Shown: positions 31,450-40,181, counted from the first letter of the stretch. The stretch: 64,000 bases of DNA from Mycolicibacter sp. MU0083 (GCF_963378075.1 NZ_OY726394.1:3658001-3722000); one strand, 5' to 3'. Numbers and translations are program-made. The notes: generated by a model from the sequence alone, not told the origin.

Positions 31450-33267
31450 ATGGGGCTAACCACGCCGGACCTGCCCGACGTCGATCCGGACGAATTCCTC
31501 GCCAAACCCCTGATGGAGCGTGTTCGGATACTCGCCACGAACTGGGTGGATCACGGGTTCGGGTCGCCGCGCATGGTGCACGCGATCTACCTGTCCAAAC
31601 TGCTCTTCTTCTTCGTGCTCGGCGGCATCACCGTCGCGACGGCCACCTCGGGCCTGCCGGCCTTCTGGCACGTGTCGCAGTGGTGGAACGAGCCGATCGT
31701 CTATCAGAAGGTGATCCTGTGGACCGTGCTGCTCGAAGCCGTCGGCGTGGCGGGTGCGTGGGGGCCGTTGTGCGGCAAGGTCAAACCGATGACCGGCGGA
31801 ATACTGTTCTGGGCGAAGCCGGGAACGATTCGGTTGCGGCCGTGGTCATGGGTGCCGTTCACCGCCGGTGACCGCCGTACCCGATTCGACGTCGCCGTCT
31901 ATCTGCTGTTGCTGGCGGTCCTCGCCGCCGCACTCACCGGTCCGGGAAAGTACTGCGACTCGCTCGCGCAGGCCCGGCCGCACAACGCCTCCGGATTGGT
32001 GTCCCCGGTATTGCTCGGCACGATCATCGTGTTGCTCATCGTGATCGGACTGCGGGACAAGACAGTATTCCTGGCGGCTCGAGGCGAGCAGTACCTGCCC
32101 GCACTGTTCTTCTTCGCCGCGCTGCCGTTCTCGCATTTCACCGACATGATCGTCGCGTTGAAGCTGCTGATCGTGGTGGTGTGGGTGGGCGCCGGTGTCT
32201 CGAAGTTCGGCAAGCACTTCGCCAATGTCATCCCGCCGATGATCAGCAACACTCCGCTGGTGCCGTTCAATGCGCTGAAACGCTTGCAGTACCGCGATTT
32301 TCCCCGCGATCTGCGTCCGTCGCGGACTGCCGAGGCGATGGCGCACGTCCTCGGTACGACCGTCGAAGTCATCACCCCGTTGGTCCTGCTCTTCTCCACC
32401 GACGTACGGCTGACCCTGGCGGCGGCGGCGTTGATGGTCTGCTTCCACCTGTTCATCATCTCCACCTTCCCGCTGGCGGTGCCGCTGGAATGGAATGCGG
32501 TCTTCGCCTATGCCACGGTCTTTCTGTTCCTGGGTTTCCCGGCCGGTGACGGCTATGCGGTCGGTGACATGTCCTCGCCGTGGCTGACGCTGGCCATCGT
32601 GGCGGCCCTGCTGTTCTTCCCGGTGCTGGGCAATTTCCGCCCGGACAAGGTGTCCTTCCTGCCGTCACTGCGCCAGTACTCCGGCAACTGGGCGTCGGCT
32701 GTGTGGGCGTTCGCGCCGGGTGCCGAGGCGAAACTGAACAGCGTCACCCGCCCGGCGAAGAATCTCGTGGACCAGTTCGTCGACTTCGGCTACGAACCGA
32801 TCTGGGCCGAGATCACCACCCAGCAGGCGATCGCCTGGCGGGCCATGCACAGTCAGGGGCGGGGATTGTTCTCGGTGCTGCTGAAGAATCTCGCCGACAT
32901 CGATTCACGCACCGTTCGGGAAGCGGAGTTCGCGTGTAACTCGCTGATCGGATTCAACTTCGGTGACGGTCACCTGCATAACGCGGAGATGGTCGCCGCC
33001 GTGCAACGCGAGGCCGGGTTCGAGCCGGGCGAACTGGTGGTCGTCTGGGTCGAGTCGCAGGCGTGGGCCAGCACGGTGCAGCATTATCAGGTGATCGATG
33101 CGGCGTTGGGGGTGACGGAGCGGGGCACCTGGAAGGTCGCCGACGCGGTCGCCGAGCAACCGTGGCTGCCGAACGGGCCGATCCCGACCCAGGTCACCTG
33201 GACCCTGTCGGGAGGGGCCGCCCACACCGGCCGCCACCGTCGGCGCCGTCAGGGCGCGTCCGCGTGA
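31450..33267 (+). CDS. DUF3556 polytopic membrane protein
   Basis: 605 residues; recognised as the mycobacterial DUF3556 family of unknown function. The N-terminal two-thirds contains about eight or nine hydrophobic helices, for example LLFFFVLGGITVATATSGL, VYLLLLAVLAAALTG, GTIIVLLIVIGL and LLIVVVWVGAGVSKFG. The arrangement, with VSKFGKHFANVIPPMISNTP, faintly recalls HTTM/vitamin-K-carboxylase-like membrane domains; that is only an impression. The C-terminal 150 residues are soluble (WAEITTQQAIAWRAMHSQGR, GFNFGDGHLHNAEMV). The start at 31450 follows an AAGAAGGAG ribosome-binding site, and the gene overlaps the next by GTGA. Likely acts with the neighbouring ligase and flavoprotein on a membrane lipid; inference. 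Confidence 0.8.
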   Translation: MGLTTPDLPDVDPDEFLAKPLMERVRILATNWVDHGFGSPRMVHAIYLSKLLFFFVLGGITVATATSGLPAFWHVSQWWNEPIVYQKVILWTVLLEAVGVAGAWGPLCGKVKPMTGGILFWAKPGTIRLRPWSWVPFTAGDRRTRFDVAVYLLLLAVLAAALTGPGKYCDSLAQARPHNASGLVSPVLLGTIIVLLIVIGLRDKTVFLAARGEQYLPALFFFAALPFSHFTDMIVALKLLIVVVWVGAGVSKFGKHFANVIPPMISNTPLVPFNALKRLQYRDFPRDLRPSRTAEAMAHVLGTTVEVITPLVLLFSTDVRLTLAAAALMVCFHLFIISTFPLAVPLEWNAVFAYATVFLFLGFPAGDGYAVGDMSSPWLTLAIVAALLFFPVLGNFRPDKVSFLPSLRQYSGNWASAVWAFAPGAEAKLNSVTRPAKNLVDQFVDFGYEPIWAEITTQQAIAWRAMHSQGRGLFSVLLKNLADIDSRTVREAEFACNSLIGFNFGDGHLHNAEMVAAVQREAGFEPGELVVVWVESQAWASTVQHYQVIDAALGVTERGTWKVADAVAEQPWLPNGPIPTQVTWTLSGGAAHTGRHRRRRQGASA

Positions 33268-34685
33268 CATCCGCGGTCGTGGTGGGCGGCGGGCCCAACG
33301 GGCTCGCCGCCGCGGTCACGTTGGCGGCCGAAGGCGTCGACGTCACGGTGCTGGAGGCGGCCGACGAGGTCGGCGGCGGCGCCCGATCGAGCGAGGCGAT
33401 CGTCCCCGGACTGCTCCACGACCACTGCTCTGCGATTCACCCGATGGCTGTCGGCTCCCCTTTCCTCAACGGCTTGAATCTGGAGCGTCGCGGCCTGCGC
33501 TGGCTTTGGCCGGAGATCGACTGCGCACACCCGTTGGACGACGGCACCGCCGGGATCCTGCATCGTTCGGTCGACGACACCGCCGCCGGCCTCGGCGCCG
33601 ACGGTCGGCGCTGGCGACTGCTGTTCGGCCCGTCCGCAGAACGGTTCGACGCCCTGTCGTCCGCGATCACCGGCCCCCTGTTGCGGGTACCGGATCACCC
33701 GTTGGCGTTGGCCCGGTTCGGGGCACCGACCGTGCTGCCCGCATCCGCCGTGGCACGACTGTTCCGCACCGAGGGGGCCCGGGCACTGTTCGGTGGCGTT
33801 GCGGCGCATACCTTCCGGCCGTTGCACTATCCGATGACCGCAGCCATCGGTATCGGTATCATCACCGCCGGCCACCGGTACGGTTGGCCGGTCGCTGCCG
33901 GCGGCTCGCAATCGATCACCGATGCGCTGGTGGATCTATTGGTCGATCTGGGCGGCAAGATCGAGACCGGGGTCCGGGTCGAGTCCGCCACTCAGCTGCC
34001 GCGCACCGATGTGACGCTGTTCGACCTCGCACCCGGCGCGGTCGCCGATATCCTCGGCGACCTGCTGCCCGCGCGGGTGTCGCGCGCCTACCGCAGATTC
34101 CGGCACGGTCCGGGCGCTTTCAAGGTGGACTTCGCCGTCGAGGGCGGAGTCGGTTGGACCAACCCCGAGGCACACCGGGCCGGCACCGTCCACCTCGGCG
34201 GCGACTACGCCGAACTCGCCGCCACCGAACGGGACATCCACGCCGGGAGAATGCCGGAGCGCCCGTTCGTATTGGTGGGGCAGCAGTATCTGGCCGACCC
34301 GGGTCGGGCGGCGGGCGACATCGTGCCGGTGTGGACCTACGCCCATGTGCCGCACGGCTACACCGGCGACGCGACCGCGGCGATCATCAGCCAGATCGAG
34401 CGATTCGCCCCGGGGTTCCGCGACCGGATCGTCGGGCAGGCGGTGCGGTCGACGACCGAGATGTCGGTCTACAACCCCAACTACGTGGGCGGTGACATCA
34501 TCACCGGCGCCAAGGACATCCGGCAACTGGTATTCGGACCCCGCACCACGCTGAACCCCTATTCGCTGGGCATACCGGGGAGCTACATCTGCTCGGCGGC
34601 AACGCCTCCCGGACCGGGGGCGCACGGCATGTGCGGTTTTCACGCCGCACGGTCCGCCCTCAAGCACCTCAGCCGCGTCGGCTGA
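33264..34685 (+). CDS. Phytoene-dehydrogenase-like FAD-dependent oxidoreductase
   Basis: 473-residue flavoprotein. The N-terminal dinucleotide-binding motif VVVGGGPNGLAAAVTLAAEG ends in an acidic residue (VTVLEAADEVGGGARS), as in the NAD(P)/FAD oxidoreductases related to phytoene desaturase and pyridine nucleotide-disulphide-like amine oxidases. The C-terminal GSYICSAATPPGPGAHGMCGFHAA segment is the FAD-clasping end of this family. The GTG start at 33264 overlaps the DUF3556 stop, so coupled translation is likely. Its reaction could be saturation or desaturation of an isoprenoid or fatty chain; the sequence does not tell. The upstream ligase suggests a CoA-linked or acid substrate. Confidence 0.85.
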   Translation: MTSAVVVGGGPNGLAAAVTLAAEGVDVTVLEAADEVGGGARSSEAIVPGLLHDHCSAIHPMAVGSPFLNGLNLERRGLRWLWPEIDCAHPLDDGTAGILHRSVDDTAAGLGADGRRWRLLFGPSAERFDALSSAITGPLLRVPDHPLALARFGAPTVLPASAVARLFRTEGARALFGGVAAHTFRPLHYPMTAAIGIGIITAGHRYGWPVAAGGSQSITDALVDLLVDLGGKIETGVRVESATQLPRTDVTLFDLAPGAVADILGDLLPARVSRAYRRFRHGPGAFKVDFAVEGGVGWTNPEAHRAGTVHLGGDYAELAATERDIHAGRMPERPFVLVGQQYLADPGRAAGDIVPVWTYAHVPHGYTGDATAAIISQIERFAPGFRDRIVGQAVRSTTEMSVYNPNYVGGDIITGAKDIRQLVFGPRTTLNPYSLGIPGSYICSAATPPGPGAHGMCGFHAARSALKHLSRVG

Positions 34686-34694
34686 GCCGCCCGG

Positions 34695-35084
34695 TCAGAC
34701 CTCGACGACCATCAGGGTGTGCCCGGTCGGGTCACGGAACATGAACAGCGGCGGGACGGGGTCGCCCATCCGGGACACCTGGTCGTCGACGTCGACGCCG
34801 AGGTCGCGCATGGCGGCATGGGTGGCGTCGATGTCATCGGTGTTCAACGTGATGCCGGTGTCGACGGCTGTGACCGGCCCGCTGTCGGGCGGCGGCGGGG
34901 CCAGCGCGATACCGGTCCCGCCGGTGGGCGGGTAGACCTCGATCCAGCGGTACCCGTCGCCGAACGCCTCGTCGGTGCGCTTCTCGAAGCCCAGCGCCTC
35001 GTAGAACGCGACCGCCCTGTCCTGCTCGACGGTCGGCACGCATACCAGGTTGATCGTCTTCAAACCGACCTCGACAGCACCCAT
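34695..35084 (-). CDS. VOC-fold (glyoxalase/bleomycin-resistance-like) protein
   Basis: 129 residues comprising two babbab modules: INLVCVPTVEQDRAVAFYEALGFE in the first and GITLNTDDIDATHAAMRDLGV with FMFRDPTGHTLMVVEV in the second. Such single-domain vicinal-oxygen-chelate proteins include lyases, dioxygenases and drug-sequestering proteins; the role cannot be assigned. The ATG at 35084 starts directly at the fold; a longer upstream frame crosses the divergent promoter and was rejected. It is divergent from a TetR regulator (35169) across a strong dyad at 35105-35143, so it is very probably that regulator's target. Confidence 0.75.
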   Translation of the reverse strand: MGAVEVGLKTINLVCVPTVEQDRAVAFYEALGFEKRTDEAFGDGYRWIEVYPPTGGTGIALAPPPPDSGPVTAVDTGITLNTDDIDATHAAMRDLGVDVDDQVSRMGDPVPPLFMFRDPTGHTLMVVEV

Positions 35085-35104
35085 CTCACTTACCCCATCT
35101 CCAT

Positions 35105-35143
35105 GTGTACAGCGTCCACATCTACTATGTTGACACCGTACAC
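35105..35143. promoter_or_regulatory. Long inverted repeat between VOC and TetR genes (probable TetR operator)
   Basis: Left arm GTGTACAGCGTCCACA (35105-35120) and right arm, whose complement is GTGTACGGTGTCAACA (35128-35143), match at 13 of 16 positions with a 7-base spacer. The dyad fills the gap between divergent starts at 35084 and 35169, as expected for an autoregulated TetR-target pair. Its position argues against the ATG codons at 35103 and 35127 as starts of the TetR gene. Confidence 0.65.
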
Positions 35144-35168
35144 TTCTACGCGAGGGGACTGTCAAGAG

Positions 35169-35774
35169 TTGGTCGGCACGAAGTCCGGATATCACCACGG
35201 CGATCTATGCACAGCACTGGTGGACGCCGGCCTGGAACTCACGCGCACCGGTGGCCCGGAGGCGCTGACCGTGCGGGCGGCGACGCGGCGCGCGGGCGTG
35301 TCCCCCAATGCCGCCTATCGCCACTTCGCCGATCGTGAGGCATTGCTGCAGGCGGTGGCCGTCGCGATCGGGGACCGGATGGCGTCCCGCATGCTGGCCC
35401 CGTCGCACCCGCGCGGGACCCCGCAGCACCGGGCCCGCCGGCGGCTACGTGCCGTGGGCCTGGGCTATATCGGGTTCGCCCTCGACGAGCCCGGTTGGTT
35501 CAGCGTGGCCTTCTTCGGCTCCGGCTCCGCGGCCCTCGGCGACGGCCCCGTCCCGTCGCCGTTCCAGGCGTTGGTCGAAGCCCTCGATGCGATGATGGAC
35601 GCCGGTGCCCTGCAACCGAATCGGCGCGCCGGAGCGGAGTGGCCGTGCTGGTCGGCAGTGCACGGGTTCGCCGAACTGGCCCTGCGCGGCCCGCTGCGGG
35701 GTACCCCGCGCGCCGATCTGGACGTGTTGGCCCAGCGAACGGTCGATGACATCATCACCGGGATCGCCGGTTAA
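35169..35774 (+). CDS. TetR-family regulator with WHG-type C-terminal domain
   Basis: 201 residues from a TTG at 35169, preceded by a GGGG-containing stretch. The N-terminus (KSGYHHGDLCTALVDAGLEL) leads into the helix-turn-helix LTVRAATRRAGVSPNAAYRHFADREALLQAV. The C-terminal half carries WPCWSAVHGFAELALRGPLR, typical of the TetR WHG domain. In-frame ATG codons further upstream lie inside the operator-like dyad and were not used. Divergent to the VOC gene, which it probably represses. Its stop overlaps the stop of the converging TetR gene by two to three bases. Ligand unknown. Confidence 0.75.
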   Translation: MVGTKSGYHHGDLCTALVDAGLELTRTGGPEALTVRAATRRAGVSPNAAYRHFADREALLQAVAVAIGDRMASRMLAPSHPRGTPQHRARRRLRAVGLGYIGFALDEPGWFSVAFFGSGSAALGDGPVPSPFQALVEALDAMMDAGALQPNRRAGAEWPCWSAVHGFAELALRGPLRGTPRADLDVLAQRTVDDIITGIAG

Positions 35775-36424
35775 CTACGCTGGTGGATTCCTCTGCCGAC
35801 CGCGATCACGAAGGCCGCGAGATCGCGAGTCAGGTCGTCCATCGACCGCGCCGGGTCACTCGGGTGTAGAAAGTCGGCGATGGTCTCGAACAGTCCCCCG
35901 ACGGTGGCCACCGCCATCGCCCGGTAGTCGACGACGTCCCCGGTTTTCGCGTGGCTGCGCCAGAACGCTTCCAATGCCGCGGCCGCCCACTGCCGGTTCT
36001 CCCGACGTAGGTCCTCGACGCGCTGGGAGATTCCGGTGCACTCCCGAAACGACACCACCGCGACCCGCGGGTCTTCGACCAGTGCCCGCGCGAACACCGT
36101 CAGAACCCGCCGCGCGGTCCCCTCTTCGGTGTCGTCCACCGCGTCCTTCAGCTCTTCGGAGACCTGCTCCTTGATGCGCTCACCGATCTCACTCAGCAAC
36201 GCCAGGAAGCAGTCTTCCTTGCTGTCGAACAGTTCGTAGAACGCCTTGTTGCCCACGTAGGCCGTCTGGCAGATCTGCTCGATCGAGGTGTTGGTGTACC
36301 CGTCTCGGGCAAACAAGTCGAATGCTGCGTCCAAGAGCTGCGTACGGCGCTGGGCGCGGCGCTGCTCGGCGTCCAGCCCGCGGATCTTGCGACCCGCGGG
36401 CGTCTCCGTCGTCGTCACTGCCAT
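35771..36424 (-). CDS. TetR-family regulator downstream of fadA6
   Basis: 217 residues. After a basic N-terminus (RKIRGLDAEQRRAQRRTQLL) comes a helix-turn-helix TSIEQICQTAYVGNKAFYELFDSKEDCFLAL, then an all-helical ligand domain. ATG at 36424 is 11 bases from the fadA6 stop on the same strand, so it is probably the last gene of the fadE30-ipdF-kstR2-fadA6 operon. M. tuberculosis has Rv3555c (a different, larger protein) at this place. A regulator transcribed under KstR2 control would place a second transcription factor below HIP-CoA sensing; this is inference from spacing. Confidence 0.8.
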   Translation of the reverse strand: MAVTTTETPAGRKIRGLDAEQRRAQRRTQLLDAAFDLFARDGYTNTSIEQICQTAYVGNKAFYELFDSKEDCFLALLSEIGERIKEQVSEELKDAVDDTEEGTARRVLTVFARALVEDPRVAVVSFRECTGISQRVEDLRRENRQWAAAALEAFWRSHAKTGDVVDYRAMAVATVGGLFETIADFLHPSDPARSMDDLTRDLAAFVIAVGRGIHQRS

Positions 36425-36435
36425 AACCCGGAATT

Positions 36436-37614
36436 TTAGCCGTCGAGCCGTTCGATGATGGTGACGTTAGCGGTGCCACCGCCTTCACACATCGTCTGCA
36501 GGCCGTACCGACCACCGGTGCGCTCGAGCTCGTTGAGCATGGTGGTGAACAGCTTGGCTCCGGTGGCCCCCAGCGGGTGACCGAGCGCGATCGCCCCGCC
36601 GTTGGGGTTGACCTTGGCCGGGTCGATCGGGAACTCCTTGTTCCAGGCCTGCACGACCGAGGCGAACGCCTCGTTGATCTCAACGACGTCGATGTCGTCG
36701 ATGCTCAGCCCGGTCTTCTCCAGCGCGTAGCGGGTGGCCGGGATCGGGCCGGTCAGCATGATCACCGGGTCGTCACCGCGGGCGCTGATGTGGTGGATCC
36801 GGGCACGCGGCTTGAGACCGTGCGCCTGTACTGCGCTTTCCGAGGCCAGCAGCACCGCCGCGGACCCGTCACAGATCTGGCTGGACACCGCCGCGGTCAA
36901 CCGGCCCCCCTCGATGAGGGTCTTGAGGCCGGCCATCTTCTCCAGGGTGGACTCACGCGGGCACTCGTCGGTGCGGAACTCGGTGCCGTCCACGTTGACC
37001 GGGATGATCTCGTTGTCGAAGCGGCCCTCGGCGATCGCGGCGAACGCCCGCTGGTGGCTCTGCAGCGCGAACCGCTCCATGTCCTCGCGGGAGATGTCCC
37101 AGCGCTCGGCGATCGCCTCGGCGCCACGGAACTGCGAGACCTCGGCGTCGCCGTAGCGTGCCAGCCACTTCTTGGACTCGTTGGTCGGCGAGGTGAAGCC
37201 GAACTGCTCACCGACGACCATCGCCGAGGAGATCGGGATCCAGCTCATGTTCTGCACGCCGCCGGCGACGATCAGGTCCGCGGTGCGGCTCATGATGGCC
37301 TGGGCGCCGAAGGAGATCGCCTGCTGCGACGAACCGCACTGCCGGTCCACGGTCACCCCGGGCACGCCCTCCGGGTAGCCGGCAGCCAGCCAGGCCAGCC
37401 GGCCGATGTTGCCGGCCTGGCCGCCGACCGCATCCACACAGCCCACCACCACGTCGTCGACGGCGGCCGGGTCGATCCCGACCCGGTCCAGCAGACCGTT
37501 GAAAGCCAACGCGCCCAAGTCGATCGGATGGATCCCGGCCAGCGACCCGTTGCGCTTGCCGACCGCGGTGCGCACGGCATCGATGACGTAAGCCTCAGAT
37601 ACTTCAGCGGCCAT
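36436..37614 (-). CDS. fadA6: Steroid ring beta-ketothiolase FadA6
   Basis: 392-residue thiolase. The nucleophile is Cys93 in VDRQCGSSQQA; NEAFAS, GHPLGATGAKL (His) and MCEGGGTANV (second Cys) follow in the C-terminal half. The family member Rv3556c (386 aa) performs the thiolysis that follows ring opening in HIP catabolism. ATG at 37614 has the strong ribosome-binding site AAGGAG. It lies one base past the kstR2 stop, and the order fadE30-ipdF-kstR2-fadA6 is that of M. tuberculosis except that PPE64, which separates kstR2 from ipdF there, is absent. Confidence 0.92.
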   Translation of the reverse strand: MAAEVSEAYVIDAVRTAVGKRNGSLAGIHPIDLGALAFNGLLDRVGIDPAAVDDVVVGCVDAVGGQAGNIGRLAWLAAGYPEGVPGVTVDRQCGSSQQAISFGAQAIMSRTADLIVAGGVQNMSWIPISSAMVVGEQFGFTSPTNESKKWLARYGDAEVSQFRGAEAIAERWDISREDMERFALQSHQRAFAAIAEGRFDNEIIPVNVDGTEFRTDECPRESTLEKMAGLKTLIEGGRLTAAVSSQICDGSAAVLLASESAVQAHGLKPRARIHHISARGDDPVIMLTGPIPATRYALEKTGLSIDDIDVVEINEAFASVVQAWNKEFPIDPAKVNPNGGAIALGHPLGATGAKLFTTMLNELERTGGRYGLQTMCEGGGTANVTIIERLDG

Positions 37615-37615
37615 T

Positions 37616-38209
37616 TCAGACTCCTTCTTTGCTGGTCTCCGCAGCGGCGATGCCGCCCAGGACGATGGCGAGGTATTGGTTGCCGACTTGCTCGGCGGTC
37701 AGTGGTCCACCCGGTTTGTACCAGCGCACCGATACCCAGGTGGTGTCACGAATGAAGCGGTAGACGAGGTCGACGTCCAGATCGGGTCGGAAACAACCCG
37801 CGGCAACGCCCTGCGCCAGCACGTCGAGCCACATCTTACGTTGCTGGCGGTTGCGTTCATCGACGTAGGAGAACCGCTCCTGGGCCGACAACCGCTTGGC
37901 CTCGTCCTGGTAGATCACCACCTGGGCGTGCCGGTGTTCGATCGCGTCGAACGAGGCCAGAAACAGCCCCTTGAACCGCTCGAGCGGATCGGACTCGGAA
38001 TCGATGATCTGCTGGTAGCGGGCGAACAACCAGTCCAGAAAATCGCGCAGCACCTCGTCGACCATCTCCTCCTTGGAGGAGAAGTGGTGGTACAGACTGC
38101 CCGAGAGAATTCCTGCGGCGTCGGCGATGTCACGCACGGTCGTGGCACGCAGGCCACGCTCGGCGATCATCGCCGCAGCCAGGTTCAGGAGTTCGTCTCG
38201 GCGCGTCAT
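37616..38209 (-). CDS. kstR2: TetR-family repressor KstR2
   Basis: 197-residue TetR regulator. The DNA-binding helix-turn-helix is ATTVRDIADAAGILSGSLYHHFSSKEEMVDEVL; the rest is the helical ligand domain. Rv3557c (200 aa) is the known repressor of the HIP regulon, derepressed by HIP-CoA. Two boxes fitting its consensus AnCAAGnnCTTGnT exist in this window (24657-24670 and 40191-40204), both at divergent promoters of HIP genes. The gene lies inside the operon driven from the second box, so it is autoregulated. ATG at 38209; four bases separate it from the preceding ipdF stop. Confidence 0.92.
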   Translation of the reverse strand: MTRRDELLNLAAAMIAERGLRATTVRDIADAAGILSGSLYHHFSSKEEMVDEVLRDFLDWLFARYQQIIDSESDPLERFKGLFLASFDAIEHRHAQVVIYQDEAKRLSAQERFSYVDERNRQQRKMWLDVLAQGVAAGCFRPDLDVDLVYRFIRDTTWVSVRWYKPGGPLTAEQVGNQYLAIVLGGIAAAETSKEGV

Positions 38210-38213
38210 GGCA

Positions 38214-39023
38214 TCAGGCGCGCTGGCTGGAAACCGAGACGACTTCGCCGGTCAGGTAGCTGGAGTAGTCACTGGCCAGAAACGCGATGGTGGTGGCGAT
38301 CTCCCACGGCTCGGCGGCCCGGCCGAACGCCTCGTCGTCGGCGAGCCGGTCCAGCAGCTCCGCCGAGCTGGTCTTCTCCAGGAACTTGTGCCGGGCGATG
38401 GACGGCGAGACGGCGTTGATCCGCACCCCGTACTCGACGGCCTCGATCGCACTGCAGCGGGTCAGGGCCATCACACCGGCCTTGGCGGCGGCATAGTGCG
38501 ACTGGGAATGTTGTGCGCGCCAGCCCAATACGCTCGCGTTGTTGACGATCACCCCGCCGTGCGGTGCATCGCGGAAGTAGCGCAGCGCGGCACGGGTCGC
38601 CCGCATCACCGAGTTGAGCGTGACGTTGAGTACCCGGTCCCACTCGTCGTCGGTCATGTCGATGACCGGGGTCTGCCCACCGAGGCCGGCGTTGTTGACC
38701 AGTACGTCGAGCCGGCCCATCTTCGCCACGGCGGTCTCGATCAGTGCGTCGACCGCGGCGGTGGAGGTGACGTCGCAGACCACCGCTTCGACCCGGCCCA
38801 GCCCGAGGCCGGCCAGTTCGTCGCGGGTCTCGCCGAGCCGGCGCTCGTGGAAGTCCGACACCACCACGTCGGCGCCTTCGAGCAGTGCGCGGCGCGCGGT
38901 GGTGGAACCGATCCCGGTGCCGGCGGCGGCGGTCACCAGGACCGTCTTGCCCTTGAGCAGTCCGTGTCCGGCGATCTCTTCCGGCGCCTTGGACAGATCC
39001 TTGGAGATATCGGCCGAGCTCAT
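38214..39023 (-). CDS. ipdF: SDR-family dehydrogenase IpdF
   Basis: 269-residue short-chain dehydrogenase. The cofactor motif is TAAAGTGIG (31-39), with NNAGLGG, NNASVLGW and the catalytic Tyr/Lys in SHYAAAKAG. Rv3559c (262 aa) oxidises a hydroxylated HIP-CoA/HIC-CoA intermediate in C/D ring catabolism. The ATG at 39023 overlaps the fadE30 stop (ATGA); a longer upstream frame falls inside fadE30 and was discarded. Expressed in the minus-strand KstR2 operon between fadE30 and kstR2. The C-terminus (GEVVSVSSQRA) is the usual SDR end. Confidence 0.9.
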   Translation of the reverse strand: MSSADISKDLSKAPEEIAGHGLLKGKTVLVTAAAGTGIGSTTARRALLEGADVVVSDFHERRLGETRDELAGLGLGRVEAVVCDVTSTAAVDALIETAVAKMGRLDVLVNNAGLGGQTPVIDMTDDEWDRVLNVTLNSVMRATRAALRYFRDAPHGGVIVNNASVLGWRAQHSQSHYAAAKAGVMALTRCSAIEAVEYGVRINAVSPSIARHKFLEKTSSAELLDRLADDEAFGRAAEPWEIATTIAFLASDYSSYLTGEVVSVSSQRA

Positions 39024-40174
39024 CCCTTTGCCTCCCGGGGTAGGCCGAGAACCCGCTCGGCGATGATGTTGCGCTGAATCTCGTTCGACCCGCCGTAGAT
39101 GGTGTCGGAGCGGGTGAACAGGTAGAGCCGCTGCCACTCGTCGAATTCGCCGTCGGCCAGCACCATCGAGTCGTGCCCGATCACGTCCATGGCGAGCTCG
39201 CCCAGGTCGCGATGCCAGTTGGCCCACAACAGTTTTGACACATTGTCTTGCCCGGGCTGTTCGACATCCATGGTGGCCATCGCGTACGACCGCATCACCC
39301 GCAGCCCCACCCAGGAGCGGGTCAGGCGCTCGGCGATCAGCGGGTCGTCGGCGGCGCCGTTGCGCTGCGCGAGTTCGGCCAGCGAGGACAGTTCGCGGGC
39401 GTAGCGGATCTGCTGGCCCAGGGTCGAGACGCCCCGCTCGAAGGTGAGCGTGCCCATCGCGACCTTCCAGCCGTCGCCGGGCTCGCCGACCACCAGGTCG
39501 GCGTCGGTGACCGCGTCGTCGAAGAACACCTCGTTGAACTCCGAGGTGCCGGTCAGCTGCACGATCGGGCGGATCTGGACCCCGGGCTGGTCCAGCGGGA
39601 CCAGCAGGTAGGACAGGCCGTTGTGCCGCTTAGAGCCCTTCTCGGTGCGGGCCACCACGAAGCACCACTGCGACAGGTGCGCCAGCGAGGTCCAGACCTT
39701 CTGGCCGTTGATAATCCACTGCTGAGCCCCGCCGTCGAGGACGGCGGTGGTGGCGACGTTGGCCAGGTCGGATCCGGCGCCCGGTTCGGAGTAGCCCTGG
39801 CACCACAGTTCGGTGACGTTGCGGATGCCGGGCAGGAAACGCTGCTGCTGCTCGGGTGTGCCGAACGCGATGAGCGTCGGCCCCAGCAGTTCCTCACCGA
39901 GATGGTTGACCTTGTCGGGCGCGTCGGCGCGGGCGTACTCCTCGTAGAACGCCACCCGGTGGGCGACCGACAGGCCGCGACCACCGTGCTCGGTCGGCCA
40001 CCCCAGACAGGTCAGGCCGGCGTCGGCCAGATGGCGGTTCCACGCCATCCGCTCCTCGAACGCCTCATGCTCGCGCCCGGGGCCACCGAGGCCCTTGAGC
40101 TCGGCGAACTCCCCGACCAGATTGTCGGCCAGCCATGCGCGGACCTCAGCCCGGAACTCCTCGACTGCTTGCAC
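39020..40174 (-). CDS. fadE30: Acyl-CoA dehydrogenase FadE30
   Basis: 384-residue acyl-CoA dehydrogenase, matching Rv3560c (385 aa) in length and position. Family signatures are LWCQGYSEPGAGSDLANV (FAD-binding loop), GQKVWTSLAH, and the C-terminal YGGSNEIQRNIIAERVLGLPR. It introduces the first double bond into HIP-CoA-derived intermediates. ATG at 40174 is the first codon of the minus-strand operon, 17 bases from the KstR2 box shared with fadD3, so expression should be derepressed by HIP-CoA together with its substrate-forming ligase. Stop overlaps the ipdF start. Confidence 0.92.
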   Translation of the reverse strand: MQAVEEFRAEVRAWLADNLVGEFAELKGLGGPGREHEAFEERMAWNRHLADAGLTCLGWPTEHGGRGLSVAHRVAFYEEYARADAPDKVNHLGEELLGPTLIAFGTPEQQQRFLPGIRNVTELWCQGYSEPGAGSDLANVATTAVLDGGAQQWIINGQKVWTSLAHLSQWCFVVARTEKGSKRHNGLSYLLVPLDQPGVQIRPIVQLTGTSEFNEVFFDDAVTDADLVVGEPGDGWKVAMGTLTFERGVSTLGQQIRYARELSSLAELAQRNGAADDPLIAERLTRSWVGLRVMRSYAMATMDVEQPGQDNVSKLLWANWHRDLGELAMDVIGHDSMVLADGEFDEWQRLYLFTRSDTIYGGSNEIQRNIIAERVLGLPREAKG

Positions 40175-40181
40175 CCTTGTA

